A DNA stretch of 33,069 bases from Polaribacter sp. (GCA_029250685.1 JAQXEU010000006.1:1-33069); one strand, 5' to 3'. Shown: positions 9,186 through 17,890, numbered from the stretch's first letter. Made by a program: numbers and translations. The notes: generated by a model from the letters alone, not told the origin.

Positions 9186-10663
9186 TTTGTATTAGGTAAA
9201 TTTTGTTTTATGAAAATTCCTGTATCAACAATTCGTTGATTGCTTACAGAATTATAAAGAAAAGTAAAGTTATTTGGATTACAAATTGCTGGTGGAGATG
9301 GCGGCATGCCATTAACAATATTTAAAACTTCATTTAATAAAGGATCTGAAGTTTCTCCTAAAACGCCTAAATTTAAAATAGTTTCTTGACTACATGTTAA
9401 TAATAGTGGGGTAAAACCGTTTTCGTATGTGATGTCATTACTATTTAATAATTCTGCAACAATTGGTTGAATTGCAACTGTATGGTTTGCACTATTTCCA
9501 ATAGAATCGTAATCAATAGAATTATACAAAGTCATAGAGACAGAATTGTTTCCGTTTGTATTACCGCTATTAATAACATGTACATTTATATGGCTTTCTA
9601 AGCTGTTTATTAATAATTCTGCAGCTGAAGAGCTTCCGTTTAAAATAATATATAAATCGGTTAATCCTAAACTGTTTACTGGATCTGAATTGTAAATTCT
9701 ATTGGTGAATTTTGTTATTAATGAATCTGGTTGATTAACTTCAAACCAAGGTTGTGCTTTGCTGTTCCAACGCTTTTTAGCAAAAGTTTCATTGGTAAAT
9801 TGACCAGTAATCATAGTTGCAATTTGACTCATGTTTTTTATAAAACTTCCGCCACCAACGTTATAACGTAAATCTAAAATCAATTGATTAACTCCTTGAT
9901 TTTTAAATTGTAAAAAAGAAGTGTTTAAATCGTTGATGTAATTGGTAGAGAAATCGTTATTATACATTAAATAGCCAATGTTGTTCGTTCCGTTTACAAT
10001 ATTTTTTGCCATAAAAACAGGAGTATGTGAATGCTCCGTTTTTGTCAAAGGAATAGTTCTAGGAATTTTTACAGTATTTACGGTAATTGAATCTGCAGTA
10101 ACATTTGTTCCATCAAAAGAAGCCATATATAATGCATACGAATTAGTGGCTCCGTTTAATAATGAATTAAAGTTACCTCTAGTTAGTTGAACATCATCAA
10201 CAGCATAAAAAAAATCTCCTCTTGCAATTGGTTGACTGGAAGCGTTAGAATTTGGTAAAATATATTGAACATAACCTAATACATTTTCAGCACTTCCAGG
10301 TTCTGCGATAATTCCATATTCAACACCGTGTGTTGTTGAAACTCTTAAAGCAGGTTGTTGCATTAAATTAAAATCATCTAGCAAAGCAGATTTGTTGTCA
10401 GTGTTTGGTCTATCGTGTAAAAGATTTAAGAATAAACTATTAGGTGTAGCAAACCCTCTTAAATAACTATTTAATTCTGGTTGATTTATAAATCTTCTAT
10501 CTGCTAAATCTGGAATTTGATCTTGATATAAGTAATAAGCATTCATTGCTTTCCAAACAAAATCGTTGATTTCTACATCTGTAGGAATTTCATCTTCTTT
10601 TGTGCAATTATATAGTATAATAGAAATGCATAAAAAAAGAAGTATTTTAAAGGGGCTTTTCAT
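9182..10663 (-). CDS. S41-family peptidase lipoprotein
   Basis: 493 aa. A lipoprotein signal ends at Cys20 (IILYNC), placing the enzyme on a membrane facing the periplasm or outside. Residues 30-100 form the N-terminal helical region seen in Bacteroidota S41 proteins (VWKAMNAYYLYQDQIPDL). A PDZ-like region follows at about 115-200 (GYVQYILPNSNA, GDFFYAVDD). The protease core has LDLRYNVGGG at 264-272 and the nucleophile segment NGSSSAAEL at 342-350, corresponding to the SASE block of C-terminal processing proteases. The cellular target is unknown. Its stop overlaps the stop of the preceding plus-strand gene in a shared TTAA. Confidence 0.88.
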   Translation of the reverse strand: MKSPFKILLFLCISIILYNCTKEDEIPTDVEINDFVWKAMNAYYLYQDQIPDLADRRFINQPELNSYLRGFATPNSLFLNLLHDRPNTDNKSALLDDFNLMQQPALRVSTTHGVEYGIIAEPGSAENVLGYVQYILPNSNASSQPIARGDFFYAVDDVQLTRGNFNSLLNGATNSYALYMASFDGTNVTADSITVNTVKIPRTIPLTKTEHSHTPVFMAKNIVNGTNNIGYLMYNNDFSTNYINDLNTSFLQFKNQGVNQLILDLRYNVGGGSFIKNMSQIATMITGQFTNETFAKKRWNSKAQPWFEVNQPDSLITKFTNRIYNSDPVNSLGLTDLYIILNGSSSAAELLINSLESHINVHVINSGNTNGNNSVSMTLYNSIDYDSIGNSANHTVAIQPIVAELLNSNDITYENGFTPLLLTCSQETILNLGVLGETSDPLLNEVLNIVNGMPPSPPAICNPNNFTFLYNSVSNQRIVDTGIFIKQNLPNTN

Positions 10664-10736
10664 TAATATAGTATTTTTATAAAACTATTATTTATGTAAC
10701 GCAATTTAGATAATTATAGTACATTTAAAAAATAGA

Positions 10737-10762
10737 TGTAACAAAATTAATTGTACGTCGTC
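10737..10762 (+). promoter_or_regulatory. ECF-type promoter of the sigma factor operon
   Basis: TGTAAC at 10737-10742 and CGTC at 10759-10762 are separated by 16 bases. AAC in the -35 and CGTC in the -10 are hallmarks of ECF sigma promoters, which are often self-recognised. The site lies 57 bases before the sigma gene start. Autoregulation is therefore inferred. Confidence 0.55.
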
Positions 10763-10818
10763 ATAAAGGTGTAGAAACAAATATAAATAACATTTTTACA
10801 GACAATTATAACAAACTA

Positions 10819-11328
10819 ATGAATCAATCAGACTTTTTAAATTCTGTTTTACCCTTTAAAGACAAGATGTTCCGTTTAGCGAAGAGACTTTTAGTTTCTT
10901 CTGAAGAAGCAGAAGACGCAACGCAAGAATTGTATTTTAAATTGTGGAAAAATAAAGAAAAAATAGCTGTATATAAAAATGTTGAGGCATTTGCGATGAC
11001 AATGACTAAAAATTATTGTTTTGATAGATTAAAATCTAAGCAAGCATCCAACTTAACTTTGGTTCATAGTAATTATAAAGAAAAAGATACTTCTTTAGAT
11101 AAACAAATGGAGTATCAAGATAGTGTTAGCCAAGTACATAAGCTAATTGAGAAGTTGCCAGAAAAACAAAAGTTGGTTATTCAATTAAGAGACGTTGAAG
11201 AGTACGATTTTGAAGAGATCGGAAAAATGTTAGACTTAAAACCAACAGCAGTTAGGGTAGCATTATCAAGAGCTAGAAAAACAATTAGAGAAGAATTAGT
11301 AAAACAACACAATTATGGAATTATCTAA
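10819..11328 (+). CDS. ECF-type RNA polymerase sigma factor
   Basis: 169 aa, typical for ECF sigma-70 proteins. Region 2 covers about residues 10-80, with AKRLLVSSEEAEDATQELYFKLWKN forming the conserved 2.1-2.2 helix. Region 4 covers about 115-165, with LPEKQKLVIQLRDVEEYDFEEIG and the recognition helix around PTAVRVALSRARKTI. There is no region 1 or region 3, as expected. Its stop is overlapped by 14 bases by the next gene, a putative anti-sigma factor. The candidate ECF promoter upstream suggests that it transcribes its own operon. It diverges from the S41 lipoprotein gene across 155 bases. Confidence 0.93.
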   Translation: MNQSDFLNSVLPFKDKMFRLAKRLLVSSEEAEDATQELYFKLWKNKEKIAVYKNVEAFAMTMTKNYCFDRLKSKQASNLTLVHSNYKEKDTSLDKQMEYQDSVSQVHKLIEKLPEKQKLVIQLRDVEEYDFEEIGKMLDLKPTAVRVALSRARKTIREELVKQHNYGII

Positions 11329-11734
11329 GATTGAACAATTATTAGAAAAATATCAAAACGCAGAGACTACTTTGCAAGAAGAAGCAACGTTAAAAAACTA
11401 TTTTTTATCAGGTGATGTAGCTTCACACTTACAAGAATTTGAATCTATGTTTAGTTATTTTGCAATCAGTAAAGCAGAAAAATCTGTAAAACCAATCCAA
11501 TTAAACACAAAAAAGAAGAATTGGAAATGGATGTCAGTAGCTGCTTCAATAGCATTATTGTTCAGTGTGTATGTAGGTAATAATTATGTGCAAGAGCAAA
11601 GAACAAAAGCACAGTACGCAGAAGTTATGAGTACATTAAAATTATTGTCTTCAAACCTTAACAAAGGAAACGAAGCGGTAGCAAGTTTGTATACATATGA
11701 AGATGCTGTAAAAAAAATGTTTAAAACCAAGTAA
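11315..11734 (+). CDS. Putative anti-sigma factor (single-pass membrane protein)
   Basis: 139 aa. It overlaps the sigma gene by 14 bases, so translation is probably coupled. The N-terminal part of about 70 residues is acidic and helical (MELSKIEQLLEKYQNAETT...), followed by a basic KKKNWKW stretch, one membrane helix at about 73-90 (SVAASIALLFSVYVG), and an external segment of about 50 residues. This layout is that of an anti-sigma factor. The protein has no Cys at all, so it is not a ZAS-type zinc anti-sigma factor. The assignment rests on position and topology rather than on a recognised domain. Confidence 0.7.
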   Translation: MELSKIEQLLEKYQNAETTLQEEATLKNYFLSGDVASHLQEFESMFSYFAISKAEKSVKPIQLNTKKKNWKWMSVAASIALLFSVYVGNNYVQEQRTKAQYAEVMSTLKLLSSNLNKGNEAVASLYTYEDAVKKMFKTK

Positions 11735-11773
11735 TAATAAAATAAAAAATAAACCAAGTAAACAATAGAAATC

Positions 11774-12292
11774 ATGAAAAAAATATTAGTATTAATAGCC
11801 CTAGTAATAGTACCAGCAATGAGTTTTGGACAGTCAATGTTCGATAAATTAGAAAACATGGATGTAGTATCTTCATTTATTGTTAATAAAGATGCATTTC
11901 AATTATTGCAGAAGTTCGGTGGAGATCTTGGAGGAGATAATGAAGCAGTTGAAGCATTTAAATTAATTCAAGATTTAAAAGAACTAAAAGTTTTTAAAAC
12001 AAATGATACCAAAGTGTCAAAAACAATGGAGTCAATGGTGAATTCAGCAATCAAAAAATCGAATTTAACGGAGTTAATGAGAATGAAAGATAAAGATGCT
12101 AGAGTTAGAATTTATGTAAAAACAGGAGCTAATAAAGATTTTGTCAACGAAGTATTAATGTTTGTGAATGGAATTAGTAGAGTTAGTGAAGGAATGGCAG
12201 AATCTGTAATTGTTTCTTTAACAGGAAAGATTTATATCAATAAACTATCTAAGATTGCAAATCAATTTGCTAACGACGGAAAGAAATCTTAA
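11774..12292 (+). CDS. DUF4252 domain protein, exported
   Basis: 172 aa with a signal peptide ending near MSFGQS (residues 17-22). The mature protein has the DUF4252 pattern: helical LENMDVVSSFIVNKDAFQLL, LIQDLKELKVFKTND, and the C-terminal FVNEVLMFVNGISRVSEG...VSLTGKI. Its function is not known. It is the third gene of the ECF operon, 39 bases after the putative anti-sigma gene, and is likely a target or sensor component of the same stress circuit. It is paralogous in plan to the next gene. Confidence 0.8.
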   Translation: MKKILVLIALVIVPAMSFGQSMFDKLENMDVVSSFIVNKDAFQLLQKFGGDLGGDNEAVEAFKLIQDLKELKVFKTNDTKVSKTMESMVNSAIKKSNLTELMRMKDKDARVRIYVKTGANKDFVNEVLMFVNGISRVSEGMAESVIVSLTGKIYINKLSKIANQFANDGKKS

Positions 12293-12348
12293 TAATAGTT
12301 AGGATTTTAAAAAATTGCTAGAAAAATAATTCACTTAAAACAAAATCA

Positions 12349-12879
12349 ATGAAAAAAATAACAACCATATTAATCGCTTTTATAGTAGCATTTTCGTTTA
12401 CTTCATGTAATGATGAATCTTTACAAAGTTACTTAGTTAAAAGTCAAGAAAAATCTGGATTTATCACTTTTGATGTACCAGCAAGTATTTTTCAAATAAA
12501 AACAGATGCAATTTCTGCGGAATCAAAAGAAACACTAAGTAGTATTAAAAAAATAAATGTTGTAGCAATGCCATTTAAAGATAATGCAACTGAAGTTGAA
12601 GCTGAAAAAGTTCAATTAGAAAAAATATTAAGCGGAAAGACCTATAAAAGTATTATGCGTTTCAATCAAAAAGGAATGAAAGTTAGTATGTATTACTCTG
12701 GTAAAGAAGATGCAATTGACGAAGTTATCATGTTTGGTTATGGATCAAAACAAGGAGTTGGAGTTGCAAGAATTTTAGGAGATGGAATGAATCCTGCTAA
12801 AATTGTGCAAATGATGGGAGATTTAAAGCTTGATGCAAGCGGAGTTAATTTAGATCAATTTAAATTTTTAATGAAGTAA
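12349..12879 (+). CDS. DUF4252 domain lipoprotein
   Basis: 176 aa. The lipobox Cys is in FTSCND at residue 20, so this copy is membrane-anchored while its neighbour is soluble. The mature part again follows the DUF4252 plan: FITFDVPASIF, LSSIKKINVVAMPF, a polar middle, then DEVIMFGYGSKQGVGVARILGDGMNP. It is the last gene of the ECF operon and is followed 15 bases later by a strong hairpin terminator. A tandem pair, one soluble and one lipidated, suggests that the two products work together at the inner face of the outer membrane or in the periplasm; this is inference. Confidence 0.8.
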   Translation: MKKITTILIAFIVAFSFTSCNDESLQSYLVKSQEKSGFITFDVPASIFQIKTDAISAESKETLSSIKKINVVAMPFKDNATEVEAEKVQLEKILSGKTYKSIMRFNQKGMKVSMYYSGKEDAIDEVIMFGYGSKQGVGVARILGDGMNPAKIVQMMGDLKLDASGVNLDQFKFLMK

Positions 12880-12894
12880 TTCATTATTATCAAT

Positions 12895-12937
12895 AAAAAA
12901 AAGCCCAAAATCTATTTTAGATTTTGGGCTTTTTCTT
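12895..12937 (+). terminator. Rho-independent terminator of the ECF operon
   Basis: Perfect 13-bp inverted repeat: left arm AAGCCCAAAATCT at 12901-12913, loop ATTTT, right arm at 12919-12931, followed by a T-rich run. The A-run before the left arm would also give a U-tract on the other strand. Confidence 0.9.
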
Positions 12938-12975
12938 TTTAACTAGCCATTAACAAAGAAACACCTTAATTTCCG

Positions 12976-12983
12976 TATTTTTG
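12976..12983 (+). promoter_or_regulatory. Bacteroidota -7 element (TATTTTTG) before the M1 aminopeptidase
   Basis: TATTTTTG fits TAnnTTTG exactly and lies 25 bases before the ATG at 13009, downstream of a terminator, so this gene probably has its own promoter. No TTG is seen at the usual -33 distance. Confidence 0.4.
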
Positions 12984-13008
12984 ACATTCTTAATATCAAT
13001 CGTTATTT

Positions 13009-15459
13009 ATGAAGTTTCAAAAATTTACTTTTATTATTTGCCTGTTTTTTGTCTCTCTTGTTTGTTCAGAATTATTTGCGCAATCAACTTATAGAAAAGA
13101 AAAAGATAAATTACATGCATTAGAGCACACAAAACTTAATGTCTCTTTAAATTTTGAAAAAAAGGAATTAAATGGTGAAGCTTGGATTACATTAAAGCCT
13201 TATTTCTACGCAACAAATAAAGTTACTTTAGATGCAAAAGCGATGCTAATTCATAGTATTCAATTAAATAATAAAGCTACTGGTTATAATTACGACGGAG
13301 AAAAATTAATTGTAGAATTACCAAGAGTTTATACAAAAGATGAATCTTTTACATTGTATATAAAATACACAGCAAGGCCAGAGAAAGTAATGCAAAAAGG
13401 AAGTTCGGCTATAAAACAAGCAAAAGGATTGTACTTTGTAAATGCAGATGGATTAGATAAGAGTAAACCAACACAAGTTTGGACACAAGGAGAAACCGAA
13501 GCAAGTAGTTGTTGGTTTCCAACAATTGATAGTCCAAATCAAAAAACATCACAAGAACTTTCTATTACAGTTCCAAATAGATTTAAAACATTGTCTAACG
13601 GAAAATTAGAAAAGCAAATCAATAATGCAAACGGAACAAGAACAGATTATTGGGGTTTTAAACAAAAACATGCGCCATATTTATTCTTTTTAGGTATTGG
13701 TGAATTTGAAGTTGTAAAAGATGCGTATAAAGACATTCCTGTAGAATATTATGTAGAAAAAAAATATGCTCCTTTTGCAAAAGATATATTTGGATTGACA
13801 CCAGAAATGATGGCGTTTTTCTCTAAAATCACAGGAATAGAATATCCTTGGAATAAATACAGTCAATTTGTTGGAAGAGATTACGTAAGTGGGGCTATGG
13901 AAAACACAACAGCTGTTATTCATGGAGAAAGCGCAAATCAAATGCCAGGTCAATTGATTGATGAAAACATTCAAGAAAATACAATCGCACACGAGTTGTT
14001 TCACCATTGGTTTGGTAATTTAGTTACAGCAGAAAGTTGGAGTAATTTAACTTTAAATGAATCTTTCGCTAATTATAGTGAGTATTTATGGAGAGAACAC
14101 AAATACGGAAAAGATGATGCAAATGCACATTTACTTGAAAGTGTAGAAGCATATAAAAACGGGCAAAACTTTGACAAGCATTTAGTCCGATTTACGTATG
14201 CTGATAAAGAAGATATGTTTGATGCAGTTAGTTACAATAAAGGAGGCGCAATTTTACACATGCTAAAAAACTATGTTGGTGACGAAGCGTTTTTTACGAG
14301 TTTAAATTTATATCTAACAGAGAATAAGTATAAAAGTGCAGAAGTACATCAGTTACGTTTAGCATTCGAAAAAATAACAGGAAAAGATTTAAATTGGTTT
14401 TTTAATCAATGGTTTTATTCTAATGGCCATCCAAAAGTTCAGGTTTCTTATGATTACAACATAATTGATAAAAAAGTGACCGTCAATATTTACCAAACTG
14501 AAGGTGAGTTTCAATTTCCATTAGCAATTGATATTATAGAAAATGGAAAAGTAGCCCGTAAAAATGTTTTTGTAAAAAGTAGAGATGCCTCGTTTACTTT
14601 TTTATATTCTAAAATTCCAGAAAATATTCTTATCAATGCAGACGGAGTTTTATTAGCGGATTTTACGGAGCCAAAAACTACAAAACAATATATCAGTCAA
14701 TTAAAGTATTCAACCGATTACGCACTTAAAAGGGAAGCAATTTCGGCCTTAAAAACATTGCAAAGCGATAAGGATGTTTTTGAAGCTGTTTCTAATTCCT
14801 TAGATGATTCGTTTTATAGAATCAGAATTTTAGCTATTGAAAGTATTGATTTGTTTGATAAATCATCAAAAAGAAAAGTAATTGATAAAATTAAGAGGAT
14901 TGCATTAAACGATAAAAAAACATTAGTAAGAGCAGCTGCAATAGAAACACTTGGGAAGTTGACAAACCCCGAGAACATGCCAATATTTCAAGAAGCATTA
15001 AAAAGTAAATCATACAGTGTCTTAGGGAAAACCTTAGTAGCGGTTTATTATATTGATAAAGCACAAGCTATAAGGATTTCAAAAAACTTACCTAATGATG
15101 TAAGAAAAATCATAGCAACACCACTAACACGTATTTTTATTGAGGAAAATGATGATTCTGAATTGGAGTTTATTGCTCAAAATGTATTGTCAGGAATGTT
15201 TTCAAATGGTAATAATCAAATTCAAGAATTGTATAAAAGAGCTTTTGAGAAAATTGCGAAAAGTAATAACGCAAAAGCAATTCAGAATTTAGTGGATGAC
15301 TTAATTGATAAGGGAATTCAGTTTAAGCAATTTAATTTTGATAAAACTGCTGTAAACTTATTACAGCAAATGGTAAATTTTCAAAAAAACAGTGGAGTTT
15401 CAAACAGAAATAAACATATTCAAATTATTAGAACTGGCTTGACACAGTTGGTAAATTAA
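13009..15459 (+). CDS. M1-family metallo-aminopeptidase with HEAT-like C terminus
   Basis: 816 aa with a signal peptide ending near ELFAQS (20-26), so it is exported. The substrate-anchoring motif is GAMEN at 295-299. The zinc site is HELFH at 328-332, with the third ligand E351 in LNESFANY at the exact HEXXH-x18-E spacing. The N-terminal beta domain covers about residues 35-230 and the thermolysin-like domain about 235-475. From about 560 the sequence becomes a helical solenoid (ALKREAISALKTLQSDKDVFEAV, LVRAAAIETLGKLTNPENM), resembling HEAT-type repeats. It removes N-terminal residues from peptides outside the cytoplasm. It stands alone, with a terminator on each side. Confidence 0.93.
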   Translation: MKFQKFTFIICLFFVSLVCSELFAQSTYRKEKDKLHALEHTKLNVSLNFEKKELNGEAWITLKPYFYATNKVTLDAKAMLIHSIQLNNKATGYNYDGEKLIVELPRVYTKDESFTLYIKYTARPEKVMQKGSSAIKQAKGLYFVNADGLDKSKPTQVWTQGETEASSCWFPTIDSPNQKTSQELSITVPNRFKTLSNGKLEKQINNANGTRTDYWGFKQKHAPYLFFLGIGEFEVVKDAYKDIPVEYYVEKKYAPFAKDIFGLTPEMMAFFSKITGIEYPWNKYSQFVGRDYVSGAMENTTAVIHGESANQMPGQLIDENIQENTIAHELFHHWFGNLVTAESWSNLTLNESFANYSEYLWREHKYGKDDANAHLLESVEAYKNGQNFDKHLVRFTYADKEDMFDAVSYNKGGAILHMLKNYVGDEAFFTSLNLYLTENKYKSAEVHQLRLAFEKITGKDLNWFFNQWFYSNGHPKVQVSYDYNIIDKKVTVNIYQTEGEFQFPLAIDIIENGKVARKNVFVKSRDASFTFLYSKIPENILINADGVLLADFTEPKTTKQYISQLKYSTDYALKREAISALKTLQSDKDVFEAVSNSLDDSFYRIRILAIESIDLFDKSSKRKVIDKIKRIALNDKKTLVRAAAIETLGKLTNPENMPIFQEALKSKSYSVLGKTLVAVYYIDKAQAIRISKNLPNDVRKIIATPLTRIFIEENDDSELEFIAQNVLSGMFSNGNNQIQELYKRAFEKIAKSNNAKAIQNLVDDLIDKGIQFKQFNFDKTAVNLLQQMVNFQKNSGVSNRNKHIQIIRTGLTQLVN

Positions 15460-15487
15460 TTGAGAAGCCTATAGAATGTAAAATTTT

Positions 15488-15510
15488 AGCCTTTGGATTT
15501 TCTAAAGGCT
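15488..15510 (+). terminator. Terminator between the M1 peptidase and the XRE gene
   Basis: AGCCTTT at 15488-15494 and AAAGGCT at 15504-15510 form a 7-bp stem with a 9-base loop, followed by TTATTTTT on the plus strand. The T-run overlaps the stop of the converging XRE gene. Confidence 0.65.
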
Positions 15511-15876
15511 TTATTTTTGGTATTCATCAAAAGTTGCATCTGAATAAAAAACTAAAATTCGTTGTATTTTCTTTCCAACCTGATTTGTGTCAATTTGTTT
15601 CTCCTTAAAAGGAAGAGTAGGAGTGTGGTCAATTTTATTTTCTTCTACTTGTTTAGGAAAACTTCCTTTACCATTTAACAACCAATAAATATCTACATCT
15701 TTAAAAGTATTGGTCACTTTTAAAATAAAATCTAAGCTTGGTTTATTTCTTCCAGAAATGATATGAGAAATACTAGAACGTTGAACATCGATTTTATCTG
15801 CGAATAAAGATGCCGTTAAATGATGGTGCTCCATCACTTTTTTTAGCCTTGCTGTAAAATCACTTATGTTTACCAT
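15511..15876 (-). CDS. XRE-family helix-turn-helix regulator
   Basis: 121 aa. The first 65 residues are a Cro/CI-type HTH: FTARLKKVMEHHHLTASLFADKI, then DVQRSSISHIISGRNKPSLDFILK as the second half with the recognition helix, ending in YWLLNGKGSFPK, an ending common in Bacteroidota members. Residues 66-121 are charged, with no recognised domain. The gene diverges from an M14 carboxypeptidase across 352 bases with repeated TTACA-AA-TGTAA motifs, one of them only 19 bases from its own start codon, so autorepression is likely. It could be a chromosomal regulator or a remnant of a phage-like switch; there are no phage genes nearby. Confidence 0.88.
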   Translation of the reverse strand: MVNISDFTARLKKVMEHHHLTASLFADKIDVQRSSISHIISGRNKPSLDFILKVTNTFKDVDIYWLLNGKGSFPKQVEENKIDHTPTLPFKEKQIDTNQVGKKIQRILVFYSDATFDEYQK

Positions 15877-16228
15877 TGTAAAACTATTATCGTGTTACAA
15901 ATGTAAAACATTCTATTTTAATAATGATGTGTTTTGATAAAATATTTACAAAAACAAATAAATAAAGCCAACCATAGCTTTATATGAATTAACTTAAATA
16001 ATTGTATTTTAGTTATTTAGCTATTTAAAATAGAATTTATTTATATTATGCAAATTACACACTGATTGTAGCGTTTACAAGTTTAATTTGATGACGATAC
16101 TGATTACAATTGTATTTTAATAATGTAAAATTTCGTATTACAAATGTAACACGTCACTTGTTTACATTTGTGATAAAATTCTGAATTAGCTCAAACTGAA
16201 TTTGTATTTTTGTTTAATAATTATCCTA
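15877..16228. promoter_or_regulatory. Divergent control region with repeated operator-like motifs
   Basis: This 352-base gene-free stretch separates the XRE and M14 genes. TTACAAATGTAA, an inverted repeat TTACA/TGTAA with a 2-base centre, occurs at 15895-15906 and 16138-16149. A near copy in opposite orientation, TTACATTTGTGA, lies at 16162-16173. The perfect palindrome TACAATTGTA lies at 16105-16114. TATTTTAATAATG occurs at 15914-15926 and again at 16113-16125, just after the palindrome, so a two-part block is repeated about 200 bases apart. TATTTTTG at 16205-16212 fits a -7 element for the M14 gene. No ORF is convincing here. Confidence 0.55.
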
Positions 16229-17266
16229 ATGAAAATATTAAACCCAGATTTATTAGAAACAATTTATAATTCTAAAAAAGAAACTGCTCTTTTTGGAAAA
16301 TGGATTCATTATGCACATATTTCTCCTTTATTTGCAAAACTAACTGTAAAACTGACTTCATCAATTATTGGACATTCTGAAAATAATGTTCCTATTCATT
16401 CAGTTAAGTTTGGCTCTGGTGCTAAAAAAATCCTTATTTGGACACAGATGCACGGAAATGAAAGTACAGGAACCAAAGCCTTATTTGATTTTTTAAACTG
16501 TATTTCATCTTCCGAAGATTCAATATTTGCAACTATTTTGATGGAATGTACAGTTTTATGTATACCAATGTTAAATCCAGATGGATCTTTAAATTACACA
16601 CGCGTTAACGCGCATCAAATCGATTTAAACAGAGATGCTGTTGATACAAAAGCAATAGAAAGTAAGTTATTAAGGAGTGTTTTAGAATCATTTAAACCAG
16701 ATTATTCATTTAATTTACATGATCAAAGAACTATTTTCGGAGTAGCTGGAACAACAAATCCTGCAACAATATCATTTTTAGCACCCTCTGAAGAAGAAAC
16801 TAGAAAGCTCACAGCGGGTAGAAAATTAACAATGAATGTAATTGTTTCGATGCATAGATTACTTCAAGAAATAATTCCGAATCATATTGGAAGATATACA
16901 GATGAATTTTATCCTACAGCAACTGGAGATAATTTTCAGAAATTAGGATTCAATACGATACTTATTGAAGCTGGTCATTATAAGGATGATTATGACAGAG
17001 AAGTAGTCAGAAAATTTAATTTCTTGGCACTAGTTCAAGGTTTGTTTCATATTGCAACAGCTAGTAGTTATGATGAATACTTGCCTTATTTTGAAATACC
17101 TAACAATCAAAAGAACTTTTTTGATCTAATTGAGAAATCTCTTACTACATCCGAAGAAAAGGGTTATTTATATATAGATAAAGTAATCAATAATCAGTTT
17201 ATTACTGAGCTCAAATTAGAAAAAGAAGGTGATTTATCTCTTTTTCTGAGTCATTCAATAAAATAG
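16229..17266 (+). CDS. M14-family zinc carboxypeptidase-like protein
   Basis: 345 aa from ATG at 16229. The frame extends back to a TTG at 16202, but that would run through the likely -7 element, so the ATG is preferred. The zinc motif HxxE is H75/E78 in QMHGNESTG, the third ligand is H164 in NLHDQR, the substrate-binding N134/R135 are in IDLNRD, and the catalytic Glu is E247 in LIEAGH. All key residues are present. There is no signal peptide, so it acts inside the cell, perhaps on peptides, cell-wall fragments or an amide substrate; the specificity is unknown. It diverges from an XRE regulator, which may control it. Confidence 0.87.
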   Translation: MKILNPDLLETIYNSKKETALFGKWIHYAHISPLFAKLTVKLTSSIIGHSENNVPIHSVKFGSGAKKILIWTQMHGNESTGTKALFDFLNCISSSEDSIFATILMECTVLCIPMLNPDGSLNYTRVNAHQIDLNRDAVDTKAIESKLLRSVLESFKPDYSFNLHDQRTIFGVAGTTNPATISFLAPSEEETRKLTAGRKLTMNVIVSMHRLLQEIIPNHIGRYTDEFYPTATGDNFQKLGFNTILIEAGHYKDDYDREVVRKFNFLALVQGLFHIATASSYDEYLPYFEIPNNQKNFFDLIEKSLTTSEEKGYLYIDKVINNQFITELKLEKEGDLSLFLSHSIK

Positions 17267-17319
17267 TGATTTTTATAAATATTTTTCAATATTTTTCTTT
17301 TTCTTTTAAATATAATTTA

Positions 17320-17327
17320 TATTTTTG
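17320..17327 (+). promoter_or_regulatory. -7 element (TATTTTTG) before the Lrp gene
   Basis: Exact TAnnTTTG match 28 bases before the ATG at 17356. The upstream sequence is T-rich with no TTG at the -33 distance. Confidence 0.4.
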
Positions 17328-17355
17328 CCTTTTTAATTGAATAATTCAAAAAAAA

Positions 17356-17835
17356 ATGAAAAAGTTTATCCTTGATGAAATCGATCATCAAATACTAGAT
17401 GTTTTAATAGAAAACGCTAGAACACCGTTTACAGAGATTGCAAAAAAATTACTCGTCTCTGCCGGAACCATCCATGTTCGTGTTAAGAAAATGGAAGATG
17501 AAGGAATTATTCAGGGCTCTACATTAACGTTAAACTACGAAAAAATGGGCTATTCATTTATTGCTCATGTTGGTATTTTTCTTGAAAAAACATCGATGAC
17601 TCAAAGTGTCATTAGAGAACTAAGGGTAATTCCGAATGTGACTGTAGCCTATGTTACTGCTGGAAAATACAATATTTTTTGTAAAGTTAGAGCTAGAGAT
17701 ACAAGCAATGCCAAAGACATTATTTATATGATTGATGATATTGATGGCGTTAATAGAACCGAAACTATGATTTCTTTAGAAGAAAGCATCAATGATAAAA
17801 AAAGAATGATGCATGCAATTTTTAAAGAATTATAA
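17356..17835 (+). CDS. Lrp/AsnC-family transcriptional regulator
   Basis: 159 aa, the full family length. The N-terminal winged HTH covers residues 5-60 (DEIDHQILDVLIENARTPFTEIAKKL, then VSAGTIHVRVKKMEDEGII). The C-terminal RAM ligand-binding domain runs from about 66 to 145 with the usual beta-alpha-beta layout (YSFIAHVGIFLE, IPNVTVAYVTAGKYNIFCKVRA, DIDGVNRTETMISLEE). Such proteins sense amino acids and act as octamers or dimers. It lies just upstream of an aminotransferase and a 2-oxoacid dehydrogenase E1, likely targets by analogy with BkdR of Pseudomonas. A terminator follows the gene, so it is probably a separate transcript. Confidence 0.93.
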   Translation: MKKFILDEIDHQILDVLIENARTPFTEIAKKLLVSAGTIHVRVKKMEDEGIIQGSTLTLNYEKMGYSFIAHVGIFLEKTSMTQSVIRELRVIPNVTVAYVTAGKYNIFCKVRARDTSNAKDIIYMIDDIDGVNRTETMISLEESINDKKRMMHAIFKEL

Positions 17836-17859
17836 ACTTCATTTTTAATAAAAAATTTG

Positions 17860-17890
17860 AATCCTTATCAAAATTGATAAGGATTTTTTA
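17860..17890 (+). terminator. Terminator after the Lrp gene
   Basis: A 12-bp perfect inverted repeat, AATCCTTATCAA at 17860-17871 and TTGATAAGGATT at 17874-17885, runs into a T-tract at 17884-17889. Confidence 0.85.

Noticed and set aside
10695..10700. Second TGTAAC upstream of the sigma gene
   Set aside because: No CGTC lies at the required distance downstream.
13690..14007. Minus-strand open frame of 105 codons inside the M1 aminopeptidase gene
   Set aside because: It is antisense to the HEXXH-encoding part of a clear gene, has low-complexity Phe/Ile/Cys-rich composition and no promoter or family resemblance.
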